Assembly (NCBI RefSeq): GCF_023101765.2
Contig: NC_064225.1
Location: forward strand, 5,580,001 to 5,644,000
Direction of reading: 5' to 3'
From: Spodoptera frugiperda
Taxonomy: Eukaryota; Arthropoda; Insecta; Lepidoptera; Noctuidae
DNA length: 64,000 nucleotides
Shown here piece by piece: positions 1 to 11,504 of the stretch. A model generated the notes under the pieces. That model ran no database searches, had not been told where the DNA came from, and saw only the letters and a program-made list of their open reading frames with translations. The translations under genes were made by a program, and so were the position numbers. Position 1 is the stretch's first letter; each line of letters opens with the position of its first letter.

Positions 1-269
1 TCTTTTTAACAATGATTTTTATTCCTTTGTTAAAACCGCGGTCGTGCTACGATAGCCTGATTGAAATTCTCGGTTTCATTTTGAAAAAAGAAAAGCAGTG
101 TCTCAAAACGTGGTATTAAGATTATATCGTTCGTTGGCTTCTGTGATAGAAATCATAATTGAAGACTACTAGATAATTATGATGACCGTTTCGTTTATTA
201 TCGACGTGACAAGATTATTGAAAAAAATATTTCCATCTAGCTGTTCCTCACGATTTTTTTTCTAAAATA

Positions 270-382
270 AATGTAGCCTAAGTTACTCCTTAGTACATCA
301 GCTACCTGCCAATGCCCGACAAAATCGTTTCAGCCATTTCAAAGATTATCCGGAACAAACAGACAGACAGACAGGCAGAAAA
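270..382 (+). repeat. RTE-like LINE 3' end fragment with (GACA)n tail
   Basis: The stretch containing TTACTCCTTAGTACATCAG and a terminal run of ACAGACAGACAG is repeated with changes at 26658-26770. Such ends, finishing in GACA repeats, are common 3' ends of lepidopteran RTE-type LINEs. Confidence 0.55.
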
Positions 383-1009
383 TGAACTCATTCGTTAAAT
401 AGTTCAAGCCTAGCTACTGGGTTGGGTTCCCGATTTCAAATGGCATTTGTTATTCAAAAGTTGAAAGATACAAACATGAACTTAGTGATAAGGTATCGTA
501 CTTAAATCATTCGTTAAATAAAGATTTCGCTAAGAAAAAAAAAATTCAAGGGGGGAAAATAGACCCATTATAATTATTATGATTCTGAGTACGATAGAAG
601 GACTACCACAATAGTCCAGAGATTTTCTTTAGATGAACTAGCTAAAATCCTAGAATCCGCTTCATAATCCCGTGATTATTGGAAACAGACAATGAGTAAT
701 ATAATATTCGAAGCAGCATGAAGTTAACATTTCCTGGAACAAGATAATAAGCTAACATTTTTACATGGAACTAATGAAGTATCTGGGAAAAAGCTATTTC
801 TCTTATTTTACTCTCTTCTGGGAAAAACCAGCGCGGTATTACTGAGAAAATATGATGTAAAAAAATTAATAGTTAGTAGTTTTCTAAGAAATAATAATGA
901 GTACAAAATGTTAACACAAGATTAAACATAAAAGCATTAGAGAAAAACTCTACTAGAGTCACATCACAGAGGGACTCTTCATCATGAGCAGCGTCCTCCT
1001 TCTTCCTCC

Positions 1010-1270
1010 TAGTCCTTTCCATCATCGACAAGACAATCGGCGAGGCGTCACCGTTTCATGGTGGATATCCCATCCACTCGCACGAAGCGCTTCGCTTCAA
1101 GCTTCCTTTTGCGAACTGCTAGGGAGTGGAACTCCTTGCCGGAGTCTGTGTTTCCTGATGGGTACAACCTGGGTGTCTTTAAAGCCCGAGTGAATAGGTT
1201 GCTTATGCATCGTAGACCGCATCATCACTTACAATCAGGCGAAATAACGGCCAAACGTCGGCCTATGAAA
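1010..1270 (+). pseudogene. LINE ORF2 C-terminal fragment (non-LTR retrotransposon)
   Basis: In the frame of 1058-1366 the translation around positions 1070-1200 gives a block with RTKRF, then FLLRTAREWNSLP, then VFPDGYN and FKARVNRLL. That order is typical of the last 50-60 residues of insect non-LTR retrotransposon reverse transcriptase ORFs (Jockey/CR1-like). No RT catalytic core precedes it, so this is a 5'-truncated dead copy. The open frame running on to 1366 is not meaningful after the LINE match ends. Confidence 0.75.
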
Positions 1271-1632
1271 CATAAAAAAAATGCGTACGAAGACGCAACG
1301 ACATCAGTACGTTGTGCGACGTCAATGTATCTTCTAACTAAACTATTAGAACTGTTCTCCATTTAAGTACGTGAGTAAACCGTGATTTTAAGTTAGAAAT
1401 CTTATTCTATTAAATAATTCTCTGCGGATTGACACCGGTATTGATTCGAAAGCAAACGCTTTTAATTCAATTAAAGAAATAAAGAGCGGAGAGAAAGTTG
1501 AATACTAAAGTTAGACTAGAAAATGGGGACATCGTTATCGTATCGGCGATGAACGTTCAATGCAAAAAAAAAAACGCTAAGGTTAGGAAGAGTTGAAAGC
1601 AGAAGAAATATCTTTGTCGAAGGTAACAGGAT

Positions 1633-2055
1633 CTACATTTTTAATGCTTTAATGGTTGCTGTTTCTATGAATTTCCTTATATTAAGTAGTTTTGTTGTAT
1701 ATTTTCCAAAGACCAGATTTGTAGTTTCTATCAAGTCGCCTTTGTAATATTTTATTGAATCGAAACTTCTAGGCCTAATTGACTGTAGGCCAAACCTATA
1801 GGCAATTACAGACGAAGATGTCCCAATAATAATATTTAAAGAAATCAAAGTATTTTTGCTTTTTTCCTGATATAATATTGTTCCATCTGATGGAAGGTAA
1901 TATTGTAAGTATATTGAAAGGCAATCAGATAGAAATAAGAAAATAATTCGCTCGGACGGGTCACAAAATAGATTGGAACAAGATGCTCTCTCTTGTAATT
2001 CTATTGTACCTAAGTCAATGTACGTGGCGTACATTTTAAGAAAGATTGAGTTCAA
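1633..2055 (-). CDS. unassigned minus-strand ORF, about 133-140 codons
   Basis: Reading on the minus strand from an internal ATG (about 2034) to TAG at 1633-1635 gives roughly 133 residues with a balanced, protein-like composition (a hydrophobic/aromatic middle and few low-complexity runs). The track opens further upstream with a non-ATG codon. I do not recognise a domain. It could be a terminal exon of a nested minus-strand gene, a decayed gene or a chance ORF. No convincing poly(A) signal or splice acceptor was fixed. Confidence 0.2.
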   Translation of the reverse strand: MNSIFLKMYATYIDLGTIELQERASCSNLFCDPSERIIFLFLSDCLSIYLQYYLPSDGTILYQEKSKNTLISLNIIIGTSSSVIAYRFGLQSIRPRSFDSIKYYKGDLIETTNLVFGKYTTKLLNIRKFIETATIKALKM

Positions 2056-2329
2056 TGTATTTGTCTAAAGTATCAGTCTTGATAGTTTTCAAAGTTTAGA
2101 TAAAAGATTGTTACGATTTACGTGAGTCTACAATTTAGGTGTGACGTCTTTTTATTTTAATTCATTCGTCTTTACATTGAACGCCGTGGTGGTAACCAGT
2201 GACCGACGCCAGCGGTGGATTTGCCTTCAACAGTTTTCTATTGGCAGTCAAAGACTTAAGTACACCTGCCATATCAGATGCGTCACAAGTGTATAGGCTC
2301 CCCGGAGATAATAGTACTATCAAATAGAG

Positions 2330-2516
2330 GAGGAGGCCCTACTACCAATGTTCCCAATCCCCGATTCCCGAAAAATCCTTAAATTTTTAACCGTCAAAAG
2401 GCTGGTAACGCACTTGTAACGTCTGTTGGTTGGTGTTACGGGTGTCTATGGGCGGCGGCGATTACTTACCATCAGGTGAACCATATGCTCGTTAACCGGC
2501 TTATTCCATAAAAAAA
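2330..2516 (+). repeat. family-5 interspersed repeat (ends ACCATCAGGTGA...poly-A)
   Basis: Shares the AACGCACTTGTAACG, GTGTCTATGGGCGG and TTACCATCAGGTGA blocks with 19490-19570, 41095-41190 and 57530-57825. It ends in a short A run, which suggests a retrotransposed 3' end. Confidence 0.6.
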
Positions 2517-2520
2517 AACA

Positions 2521-4440
2521 TAATGTACTTATAACAGCTAAGCGTTACTCTCTGCTGAATGTACAGTTAATGAATGGTATATTTCAGGAAAACATTTATC
2601 GATATTTTGCTAAACGTGGCGATTAAACTTGACACCATGTTGATCAAATCAAATATTACCTACTGATTTGCTACATAGGTATCGAGATAACAAATTAATC
2701 GTTTTATTTAAATTGACATCGGCAAAAACAAACACTACACTGACCAATGTTATTTTAAAACCACACGCGCATTCATTAGATGACACACAATTATCAACAT
2801 TATCTGCTATTAAAAAAGGAGTACATTAGCTTGTACAGAATATCACAGTCTACCGAGTAAGCAAGTATTACTCAAAGCCAACCTATGATTGATTACATTA
2901 CACTGTAATTTGCGGCACTAACAAGCTTCATTTTGTCATCGTCGTATTAATCAGAATTAATTGTCGCATTGCGTATTTCAATGGTATTCTGATTACTTCA
3001 TCTATTTAAATCGTCATTTTCAGTACGGTGATTAACATATTTTGTACTCATTGTGACTACTAGTGCTTTAGAATTAATTTCCTTAGGATAAAGTATTGTG
3101 CTTAGAATATTTAGCTTTCATCTTTCCCTTAACTAAATTATAGTAGTCGTCGGCAGTCGGCGTATCAACCGTATTAGAACCTAATGGTTTGGTACGTGAT
3201 GGTGGCAAGAGACCAGATTGTATGTCGTTGCTGCCTTGGAAGATGGGTAGCTCTTTGGTGTGGGACACAATGTGTGTAGTCTACTCTTGCACCATTTCAT
3301 CTTCTGCCATTTAATGTGACAATGCGGCCAGTCTTCTGGGAACGTTCCCCAGTGACAGAAATGCGGACGAATACTTTGACGTCTAATGGAGAGATTTTCT
3401 TTTTGTTTTAGTTAGTCTAATTTATAGTAAGTTGTACATATTTATTTATTACTTATTTAATTTGTTGGGTTTTCCTGGTTTTTTGGTTTTTATTTCGATT
3501 GTGCATACATAATAACACATTTTAACTATGTAATACTAGTTCGTAAGTGCCCGAAGGATAGACATTTTTTCTAGTATCTCTTAAAATAAAGTTCTTTATA
3601 ATCACGAATAAAATCATTCCAATAAATATATATAATAATCTTGGAAACTTTTCATGCCAGGACTTATTAAAGACCGAAATTAGTTTCATCATACCGCTCT
3701 TGACATCCAGGCTCAAAACGATTTGAATCACTAACTAGCGAATCGCGCTCTGAACTCGCCGACTATTAGGACCAATAAGAAGAGTTTGTACGGCCGGCTC
3801 TTTGTGTATCAAACCAAAAAGCATTTTGCCTTTTAAAGGGTTTTTGTAAAAGCGAAAAAAACCCCATAATTCTGGCAAAAGTGCCACAAAGGCTCTTCAC
3901 GACGTTATCCTTTTAAAATGTCCGACGCACGTACACATTTTACTCGCAACGATCATAATGTGGGTCGTTTTCTCAAGTGAGGTCCAGCCTTCATTATTTT
4001 TCGAGGATATCATTTGCAACGCAGCGATTCCATTGTTTGTACTAGCCCTTATTGAGCAGTTTTCCACAAGACACTACATTAAGTTTCGTAATGGAACAAT
4101 TACCTTTCATTCTCGTTTAAATACAGCAATTGATTTGATTTCGTGGTCCTTCGGTACGAGTGGAGATTAATGTTCGGGGAAATAGGTCGAGCGAATGAAA
4201 TTAGTTTTACGAGCAAGGAACTGGTGAGATCATGTTGAACATAATTGTTTGAATGACGTGGATAGATCCTGTTCACAAGTAGCTGGGAAGGAAGTGGTTT
4301 ATTGCGAAGCTTATAGGAATACGCTCAAATGTTTTCGCTACCGATTTCTATCTGTGATTTATTGAGTTGAAGCAAAGTTTTGCTTGTGTTGGTAAACATT
4401 TTGTTGCTCTAACTTAACTATCATTTTATTTATGTACATA
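2521..4440. other. unannotated AT-rich stretch
   Basis: No recognisable gene or repeat. Small open frames on both strands (for example 3083-3268 minus and 3958-4170 plus) show no family signature. Confidence 0.5.
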
Positions 4441-4445
4441 AAAGG

Positions 4446-4697
4446 TTGTGCAACCTTTTATCCCCGAAGGGGTAGGCAGAGGTGTACATTATGACACGTA
4501 ATGCCGCTATACAATGTACACCCACTTTTCACCATTTGTGTCCCAAGCAATAGAGGGTGAGCCTATTGCCATATACCGGACTCCGTTCCAGACTCCGTGC
4601 TACTACTGCGAATTTTTCCCAGTAATACCCAACCCGGGAATCGAACCCGAGACCTCTTATCCGGCAGTCATACTTGCGACCAGTCGACCAACGACTC
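4446..4697 (-). mobile_element. tRNA-headed SINE family B, near full length
   Basis: On the minus strand the head carries an RNA polymerase III B-box (GGGTTCGATTCCCGGG-type). It continues through TTCGCAGTAGTAGCACGGAG and ends in the conserved CCCCTTCGGGGATAAAAGG tail. Matching copies lie at 28939, 34151, 37527 and 41871 on the plus strand. The short open frames on both strands here are SINE-derived. Confidence 0.8.
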
Positions 4698-5340
4698 AAA
4701 AGACATAAAATGTTGTACATTTAAAAACGTACGGAAATGTTTCACATAAAAATAATGGGGCATTAAACATTAAATACGTCTCTCAACAATTATAGTGTAT
4801 ACACAAATATAATTTAATTTTGTAATGACAATATAAATATATACAGCTCAATTTATTAGGTCGTTTCACCACCTTTTATATGACCGTAATAAATAATGGT
4901 TAATCCCGATGTAAATGCGTATCTTTGTCTCGGGAAAGTAAACAGGAAATTTAGATTATTTTTTGTTAAATGGTCTAGAAAGGCCAGGGTTGGACTAGGG
5001 ACATTAAAGTGTTATATGACATTTTTATATCACTCTTTGTGTTGAGTGTTTTTTTTTTTATATAAATATGTTTCTTTTAATGTTGATGTATGTGCTGAGC
5101 AAAAGTTTAGTTTTTGATGTTTGTGTTGTTATTACTTTTTTATTTGGGTTTTTTTATTTAATGTGTATGTAGTTTGAAGTATATCAACGGATTGTTACTA
5201 ATAAAGGGCCAGTAGAATATTAACCCAGGACCTCCTGTCTTGCACATGGCGAAATGCCGTAGACTTGGGATATGAAAATGTACCCATAAGTACCTTTTAC
5301 ATGTTTAGACGTTTATATACCTAATCTTTTTTTACTTATT

Positions 5341-5488
5341 TTGGGTGCGTTACAAAGATACAAGTTCATACTTTCATAGTCACATGACACTAAGACCCGA
5401 AACAACAATTTGTGGATCACACTAAGAGTTGCTGCGTGCGGGAATCGAACCGCGAAAGCTTTGTGCGCGCGGCAGCCAACCGTGCAGT
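5341..5488 (-). mobile_element. tRNA-headed SINE family A
   Basis: Minus-strand copy with a GTGCGGGAATCGAACC B-box complement, AATTTGTGGATCACAC and GAAACAACAA body blocks, and a 3' end at the TGGGTGCGTTACAAA side. The same element occurs at 8161, 14482, 28249 and 40193 (+) and 13812, 35911, 50245 and 63440 (-). Confidence 0.78.
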
Positions 5489-5968
5489 ATCCACCTCACT
5501 GGTTTTGAGCCTGTGACATAAATGTTTTTCTTTCTTTCTTTTTCGTTACTGATAATTATTGCCAGTTCATAAATGAGCGCAGTTTCACCGCCACACACAA
5601 ACCAATTTATTAACTTCGGTCCTTCCATCCTAAATCAATTTCATAGATCGTGGACACATTGTAATTAGATGATTATCTACATTGTAATATAAGGTGGATG
5701 CTGCACAGGCAGCAATATATTGTTAATTGGTAATTATCTAGAGATGTTATAGAAATGGACAACATAATCAATGATGGGTTTCAAATTAATTTCAGATTCG
5801 GATATTGAATGCATATTGATGACGTCTAATGCGATGTTACAGTGACGTGAATGGATCTGTGTGAAGTTACAACTCCTTATGATTAGATAATGAATGGATG
5901 CTTAGCAGTTTGGAATTTTTCCATGTAAATATTGAATAGCGGGTTTTGGATACAGGATTAAAGTGTCA

Positions 5969-6149
5969 CATCAACAGCCTATAAGTGACAACTTATGACC
6001 AAAGGCCTCTTCTCGCACGGAGAAGGTTTGAGCATTTATCACCACGCTTGCTCAATGCGGGTTGCTGATTTCAGACGTATAATTAGAAATAATAAACCTA
6101 GGTTTCCTCAAGATGTTTTCCTTTACCGTTTGTCAGTGGTGTCTTAAAA
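5969..6149 (-). mobile_element. Bm1-like SINE family C, 5'-truncated
   Basis: Minus-strand 3' half: CATCAACAGCCTATAAGTG, CTCGCACGGAGAAGGTTT, TGCTCAATGCGGGTTG and ACCGTTTGTCAGTGGTGTC blocks, shared with 30743, 60036 and 60521. Confidence 0.75.
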
Positions 6150-6174
6150 ATATTACATAATAAGTAGCAGTGCG

Positions 6175-6310
6175 ACAGTCGCTGCGTCGTGTGTCGCGGA
6201 ATACTGCTCATGAATATGAGTATCTAGCATGGTTTGAAACTAGTCGAGTTTTTCGTCAAGAGTAAGCCGATAACATAATAATTAATTTAGTAGGTATGTC
6301 TCACGAAAGT
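6175..6310 (+). repeat. family-6 fragment
   Basis: CGCTGCGTCGTGTGTCGCGG, GAAACTAGTCGAGTTTTTCG and AGTAAGCCGATAACATAA correspond to the right half of 11505-11657 and what follows it. Confidence 0.55.
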
Positions 6311-6790
6311 TATAATAAAATTATTTAACTACAACAAAACAAGGAAGGACGTGATTTGACCAACACGTTTTATAAAATAATGGATTGAAGAAACAAAAAA
6401 ACATTTTCAACCGAAAATACACATCCAAATTGCAAACAGGAGTTTATTAAATAAATTCAACAGGGTAATTTCAAGTTGAAGTAATACGAGACCCCACAAA
6501 TGATTTAGGATAGCTTGACCTGAATATTCTCGCTGAGTTATGAGTTAATTTATATGCGAATAATATGGTGCGGACACATGGCAGTCAGATTAGCGAACTG
6601 GATCCAATTTGTTATGATTACCGCAAGCTTTTAACCCAATTTGGTCTAATCTGGTTATTGGACAATGTAAACAATGATAACTACAAGACTTTGTGTGGTT
6701 CTTTATATGAAATGGTAATTGGAAATGGTTACATTGTCATATTTTATACGTATTATGTTCTGGGATGATGAGAGAATGTATGATTAACTG

Positions 6791-6815
6791 CTACACTCAG
6801 AGACATTTAATGATA
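6791..6815 (+). mobile_element. MITE G terminal fragment
   Basis: ACACTCAGAGACATTTAATGA matches the terminal inverted repeat of MITE G copies at 8854 and 47945. Confidence 0.5.
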
Positions 6816-6824
6816 TGATGGTAT

Positions 6825-7106
6825 GACAGTTAAGGACTAATTAATTTGTTTTATAAAGAAACAAAATGGAGAAGAATTCAGTTTTTTAGGGTCTGGATGT
6901 ATTCTGAAATCAGTACGCCAATTTACATGTTCCGGAGCCACGGACTGCCTATTACCGGGGCTCCGGCTCGGAAGGAGGAGTAGGAACGGTGTGGTTTTTA
7001 GTCAACCAGAGTAAATGGCTCCCTCTCGCCTCGCCAAAGGTGGGAGAGGTGACAGTTAAGGACTAATGAATTTGTTTTATAAATGAACAAAAGAGAGACG
7101 AATTCA
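6825..7106. repeat. 56-bp direct duplication flanking a family-4 repeat
   Basis: 6825-6880 and 7051-7106 align without gaps (50 of 56 positions identical by eye). Both start GACAGTTAAGGACTAAT and end AATTCA. The family-4 repeat lies between them. Confidence 0.7.
6934..7050 (-). repeat. family-4 GC-rich interspersed repeat
   Basis: Blocks CCGGGGCTCCGGCTCG, GTTTTTAGTCA and CCCTCTCGCCTCGCC on the plus strand, in the same order as 45970-46107 and 58455-58605. Flanked by a 56-bp direct duplication. Confidence 0.7.
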
Positions 7107-7512
7107 CACATTGTCATCTTGCTCATCTAGTCCTGTTTGCATACACAGACATATTACAGCCTCAACCAGCAATATCCTGAATGGGATAGGTTAAGCTGTC
7201 ATCGCAACCCTAATCTTCACTTTATCAAATGCCAGCTTTTCAACATGTTATGTTAGGCCAGGATCTCAAATGTCTGTTTGGTTGCTTGATTTTGTATTCA
7301 GGTTATTAACTAATGCTTGTTAGTCTACGACGTGGTTCTAAAGTTTTTTTACGGTGCTATTTTTTCTGTTATTCTTACAATTATTTCATATTGAACTTCG
7401 TGGAAATCATAATAGATAGTTTATGGAGAATGAAGAGCTTTTCTCCATTAATTTACGTGTGTACACCGTTAATTTAATATGTCTCACGATAGTTGTTATA
7501 AAGAAGGTAGTT

Positions 7513-7605
7513 TATTCATGTCACATAACATCTATAAATAGCCACCATTGGCCACACGAAAAGATTTTAGCATTAATCACTATGCTTGCTCAATACGGGT
7601 ATCGT
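7513..7605 (-). mobile_element. SINE family C, short 3' fragment
   Basis: TTAGCATTAATCACTATGCT followed by TGCTCAATACGGGT matches the family C 3' region on the minus strand. Confidence 0.5.
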
Positions 7606-8160
7606 GTATTAAAAATCCTAATGATAAAGAACGTCTAAACAAAGAAAATATTATACAATTTTTTGATAGACACTTTTATATTTTCTAGTAATTAGATTTC
7701 TATTTGTATTTTTATTCACTTTTGCTGAGCTCTATCTGATATTAAAAAGGATTTCAATCATATGCATAACACACTTCCCTCTATATACCCGCTCCCGCTT
7801 CACTCACCACTCAATCCTCACCCCAAAATCGCAATACTATTACGCCACAGAGACATACGCAGTCACAATCACAATAGGTTCTGATTCAAATTTGCATTTT
7901 AACGCAGTTCGTGTCTGCCTAAATATTGTTTCATATAATTGATACCGGTCCTCTAATGTTTTAAGTGTTTGATTCCATTTAGCGCAGTATTCTGGGTGAA
8001 TAGGTTTAGCGTTTAGCGTTAATTATGATGATTTTGGATTGGATATTGAGTTTTGTGTTTTGGTAAGTGGATTTTATTTGTTTCTTTGTTGATTTGAGCT
8101 AGTGAATGTGATGAGGAAACACTTCATAAGTCAATGTGACGAGTCGAGACGAGAGTCAGT

Positions 8161-8286
8161 TTGACTACACGGTTGGCGCGGTGGCTCTTTGTGTGATCCA
8201 CAAATTGTTATTTCGGGTCTGGGTGTCATGTATATGTGAACTTGTATGTTTGTAAACGCACACATACACAGGAGAAAATATAATGT
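8161..8286 (+). mobile_element. SINE family A with internal deletion
   Basis: Starts with the A-box region (ACACGGTTGGCGCGGTGGC), then jumps to CTTTGTGTGATCCACAAATT, losing the B-box. The tail ACACAGGAGAAAAT is intact. Confidence 0.75.
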
Positions 8287-8593
8287 CAAAGTTTTTAAAA
8301 GTCAAATGACTTAAACCATAAATAAGTACTTTTTAAATGTCAACTAATAAAGAAATAAATAGTAGTCGGTCAGTCTGTCTGTCAATAAAGCTAGGGGCTC
8401 ATTCCAAAGTGTAGCTTTGAATAAGAACGAGGAAAACACTGTATTTAGATATTTAGGTTAAACTGCTAGTGGTTTTGTCAATAATTTAGCTATTGTTTAA
8501 TGTGAATGAGAAGTGTGATTGTTTTACAATCATCAAAAGTATTAGAGTAACTTACCATTAGTGGCATGTTCTATTTTGTCCAATATTAATAAA

Positions 8594-8800
8594 TGTAGCG
8601 ATGAGGTTTTATCGCATGCACTGGCAGGCTAGGCGTCGTCACACACTGGCAGGCTGCGATGTGACACATGAGAAAATATGACGGTTTTGAATGACGGAGT
8701 TGTCAGCGAACAAGAATTTTTTTGGCTTGGTGTTAAAATAAAGCACATGCTAAATTGGCGCCCAACGTGGGCCTCTCCTCATCCAAACCTCATCGCTACA
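8594..8800 (+). mobile_element. small element with perfect 16-bp inverted ends and a tRNA-Lys-type primer binding site
   Basis: 8594-8609 and 8785-8800 are exact reverse complements (TGTAGCGATGAGGTTT). Inside, 8756-8771 reads TGGCGCCCAACGTGGG, the first 16 bases of a classical tRNA-Lys(CUU) primer binding site. An AATAAA lies 18 bp upstream of it. Two copies of CTGGCAGGCT occur at 8621 and 8646. It looks like an LTR-retrotransposon leader fragment caught in, or mimicking, an inverted-repeat element. Confidence 0.6.
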
Positions 8801-8853
8801 TAAGTAATTATTGCTTCCTCATAACCTCTTTATCACGACAAATACTTGGTAAC

Positions 8854-8952
8854 ACTCAGAGACATTCAATGATTACTTAAACCATTCCTTAACAACCATT
8901 TTGTTTCAGAAATCAACTGTTAAAGTTAAGTAACCATTAAATGGCTCTGAGT
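8854..8952. mobile_element. MITE G, complete short palindromic copy
   Basis: 8854-8879 (ACTCAGAGACATTCAATGAT...) and 8927-8952 are inverted, with 23 of 26 positions matching by eye. Related copies are at 25850-26222, 43718-43818 and 47943-48040. Confidence 0.75.
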
Positions 8953-8999
8953 ACGGAGGTAAGACGGTAAAGTGTCAAAACAAAATATAACCTATCGAC

Positions 9000-11235
9000 C
9001 CAATTTCTGTAACAACTATAAAGTAGGTAGTTATAACCCACTTACGGTACGAGTAAAGTCACCAAAACCGACATCACCAAGACGCTTATTCCATAAAATC
9101 CATAATCTAACTGATCCGCTGTTTTTTTTGCTATTGCAATTCCATTAGTTTGCTTGCCGTCGGTGAAAGTTTATTTTTTAATCCCGAAGAACCCATTACC
9201 GTAATATCTTGATTTAAAAGCCTTCAATTTGTTGGTGGCTAGCAAATAAACTGCGTTTTTGTGGTTCCTCTTTTGATAAAGGTTAGAAAATTTTATACCT
9301 GCAAGTATCTCTGGTGATTTTCGTTTCATTTTGTAGTTTTAATGTTTTGGTTTAGATTGTAGTTATAGAGTTTGTTTTGTCGTTTTAGTTATGTGTGTCC
9401 TTGTTGGCAATTGTTCTATTTTTATCTTCTAATGTTTTTAGAAACTTAAGGTAAAAAAACACAAGACAATCACGGCTCCGGCTCGGCTACTATTCGAATT
9501 GTGGCTACCGCTAGCTGCCAGCGTGCGTACGGCACGCCGACTGCAAGCAAGCTGCAAGCGCGCGATGCGACAATGTTTCACTTGCGTCTGATGGGCGACT
9601 CGCCGCCGCCCGCCTCGCGAACAGTTCCAGCGTGCGATCCCACACGCTAGAAGTGCTGGCCACCCACCGTCGGCTTTTATGTATTGACGTTATGAAATAT
9701 ATCATACGACATGCGATTTAAAGTTCAAATTTACATGATAAGTTAGTTTGCTGGGTTGAAGCGGTGCTCGTTAAGTGTTTTATCCATTAGCTCACTCCAC
9801 TGCTATTAAAATAGATGCAAAATTGTATAACATTGCAACTATTTCAATAGCAGACTAAGTCTAATCGGTTGGTTAGTTGGCATATTTCATAATATCATTT
9901 AGAATTATTATAATCAAATACATTACTCCTACATTATAGTATGATTACGTGCTATTAAATTTTTAAAAGTAAATCATTTGCATGTTCAAAGCACTTTGCA
10001 GTCATTATCAAACCTTTAATCGCATTTTAAGTTCTAATGTAAGCATATTAAGGTCACGAATACCATTTTCTTGACTTGAAAAGTAAAGACCAATTAAAAT
10101 TTTATAATTTGTTACGCGGGCATTCTTTGTGACGGAATAATTCGTCATGTGACACAGTAATTTGAAGCTTATGCTTGAAATATAAGTGTTAAATTAGTAT
10201 GTTGGCGTGGACTGAAATAAAATATTAATACTTGGATAAAAACGTAATTATAATGAGATTTATCATGATGACAATTTCTTGGAAATGAATGGATATTTTC
10301 AACTAATAATAAGCTTAGTGATATTTAATTAATACGTATTTCTTTAGTAGTAATATGAGTTTACATTTTATGGAGAAAATGTCATTGTTGTTTTTCTGTT
10401 GTCCTATTTGTAATACATATTTATCAGTAACTTTATAATTTTCACATAATAGAGGTTTTAAATAGCACGCAGAAATAATAATAATGTAATGCTTTCTGTT
10501 TAAAATAAGCTCATTAGTTTTATTTTTATCACAATAACAAAACAACAAAATTTGCGCGCGCTTGCTTTCATGATCAGCTGTTAGCATGGTCAGCGTTTTC
10601 AGAAGACCTACAAATTTAGGAACTTCGCGTGCTAATGAAATTTTGTTATTTTGTTTTGGTGATAAAAATTAAAATAATGAGTATACAAAATAAGTTTCTT
10701 TGGGAAAGTTGTTTGTAATCGTGTGTACAATCACATGTTTAAATATCGTTCACTAATTACCTGTCACCCTATATTGTTCTACTAGTCACACATGCTTACT
10801 ATAGTCGTAGATGTTCTACCAGAGCATATTAAACACAAGCAAATAAAAATAAAACATGCAAATCGGCCAAGCAAAACAAAAAATGAAATCTCACCAAATC
10901 AACTTTTCAAAGTCAACCAAAAAACGAGGTTGGCCATAAAAGATACAAATCATAATACAAAAGGTAAAGTAGATTAACTCCGTGAAACAAGCACCGTTCT
11001 TTATCCGACCTTCGTTAATGATTCAAGAAAAGTTCCTATTTATAATGCTATTGAGTTCAAAATTAAAATCTTCAATCATTGAGACGAGTAGAACGAAGTT
11101 GGTTGAATTGTTTTCCAACATTTTTGGGAGCTTTATCTGCCTCGTTGGTTTTAGTCGTGATTTCTTTGACAAATAGAAGTATAATTTGGGTTTTATTTCA
11201 TATTTTTTTATATATTATTTTTTTTTTGGGGGGAA
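9000..11235. other. unannotated stretch around the GC island
   Basis: Apart from 9475-9690, nothing recognised. Small frames at 10315-10587 (-), 10792-10977 (+) and 11079-11387 (+) lack any signature, and the last runs into a family-4 repeat. Confidence 0.45.
9475..9690. promoter_or_regulatory. GC/CpG-rich island in AT-rich surroundings
   Basis: About 215 bp with dense CG dinucleotides (GCGCGCGATGCG, GACTCGCCGCCGCCCGCC) sits in an AT-rich region and matches no repeat found in this window. An open minus-strand frame (9511-9705) runs through it with no recognisable domain. It could be a distant 5' exon/promoter of the beat-like gene, an enhancer, or an unrecognised element. Confidence 0.3.
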
Positions 11236-11240
11236 AATTC

Positions 11241-11330
11241 GTCCAATTTCTTCTCCTGCCTTGGGTGAGGCGAGAAGGAGTGTCAGTCTTCTGTTTTTCT
11301 AGCCGGAGCCTCGGTAAACCCGCTGTTTGT
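11241..11330 (+). repeat. family-4 repeat, truncated
   Basis: CTTGGGTGAGGCGAGAAGGA, GTGTCAGTCTTCTG and CCGGAGCCTCGGTAAACCCG, with the middle deleted. Confidence 0.65.
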
Positions 11331-11504
11331 AATTTTGTATCGAAAATCTTCTGGACAGATTTGAATATTTGGTACAGAGATGGATAGATAACATTGTGGT
11401 ATTGCATATTAAGTAATTTTTATTTCAAGAACGCAGGCAAAGCTGCAGGCAAAGCTGCTGGCAAATGCTAGTACTACTATATAAGTCTTAAATATTATGA
11501 TATC

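Noticed and set aside
8025..8062. ATG plus short hydrophobic run ending at a good GTAAGT donor, as a candidate signal-peptide exon for the beat-like gene
   Set aside because: Only 12 codons, and the donor leaves two bases, whereas exon a at 44051 needs a phase leaving one base.
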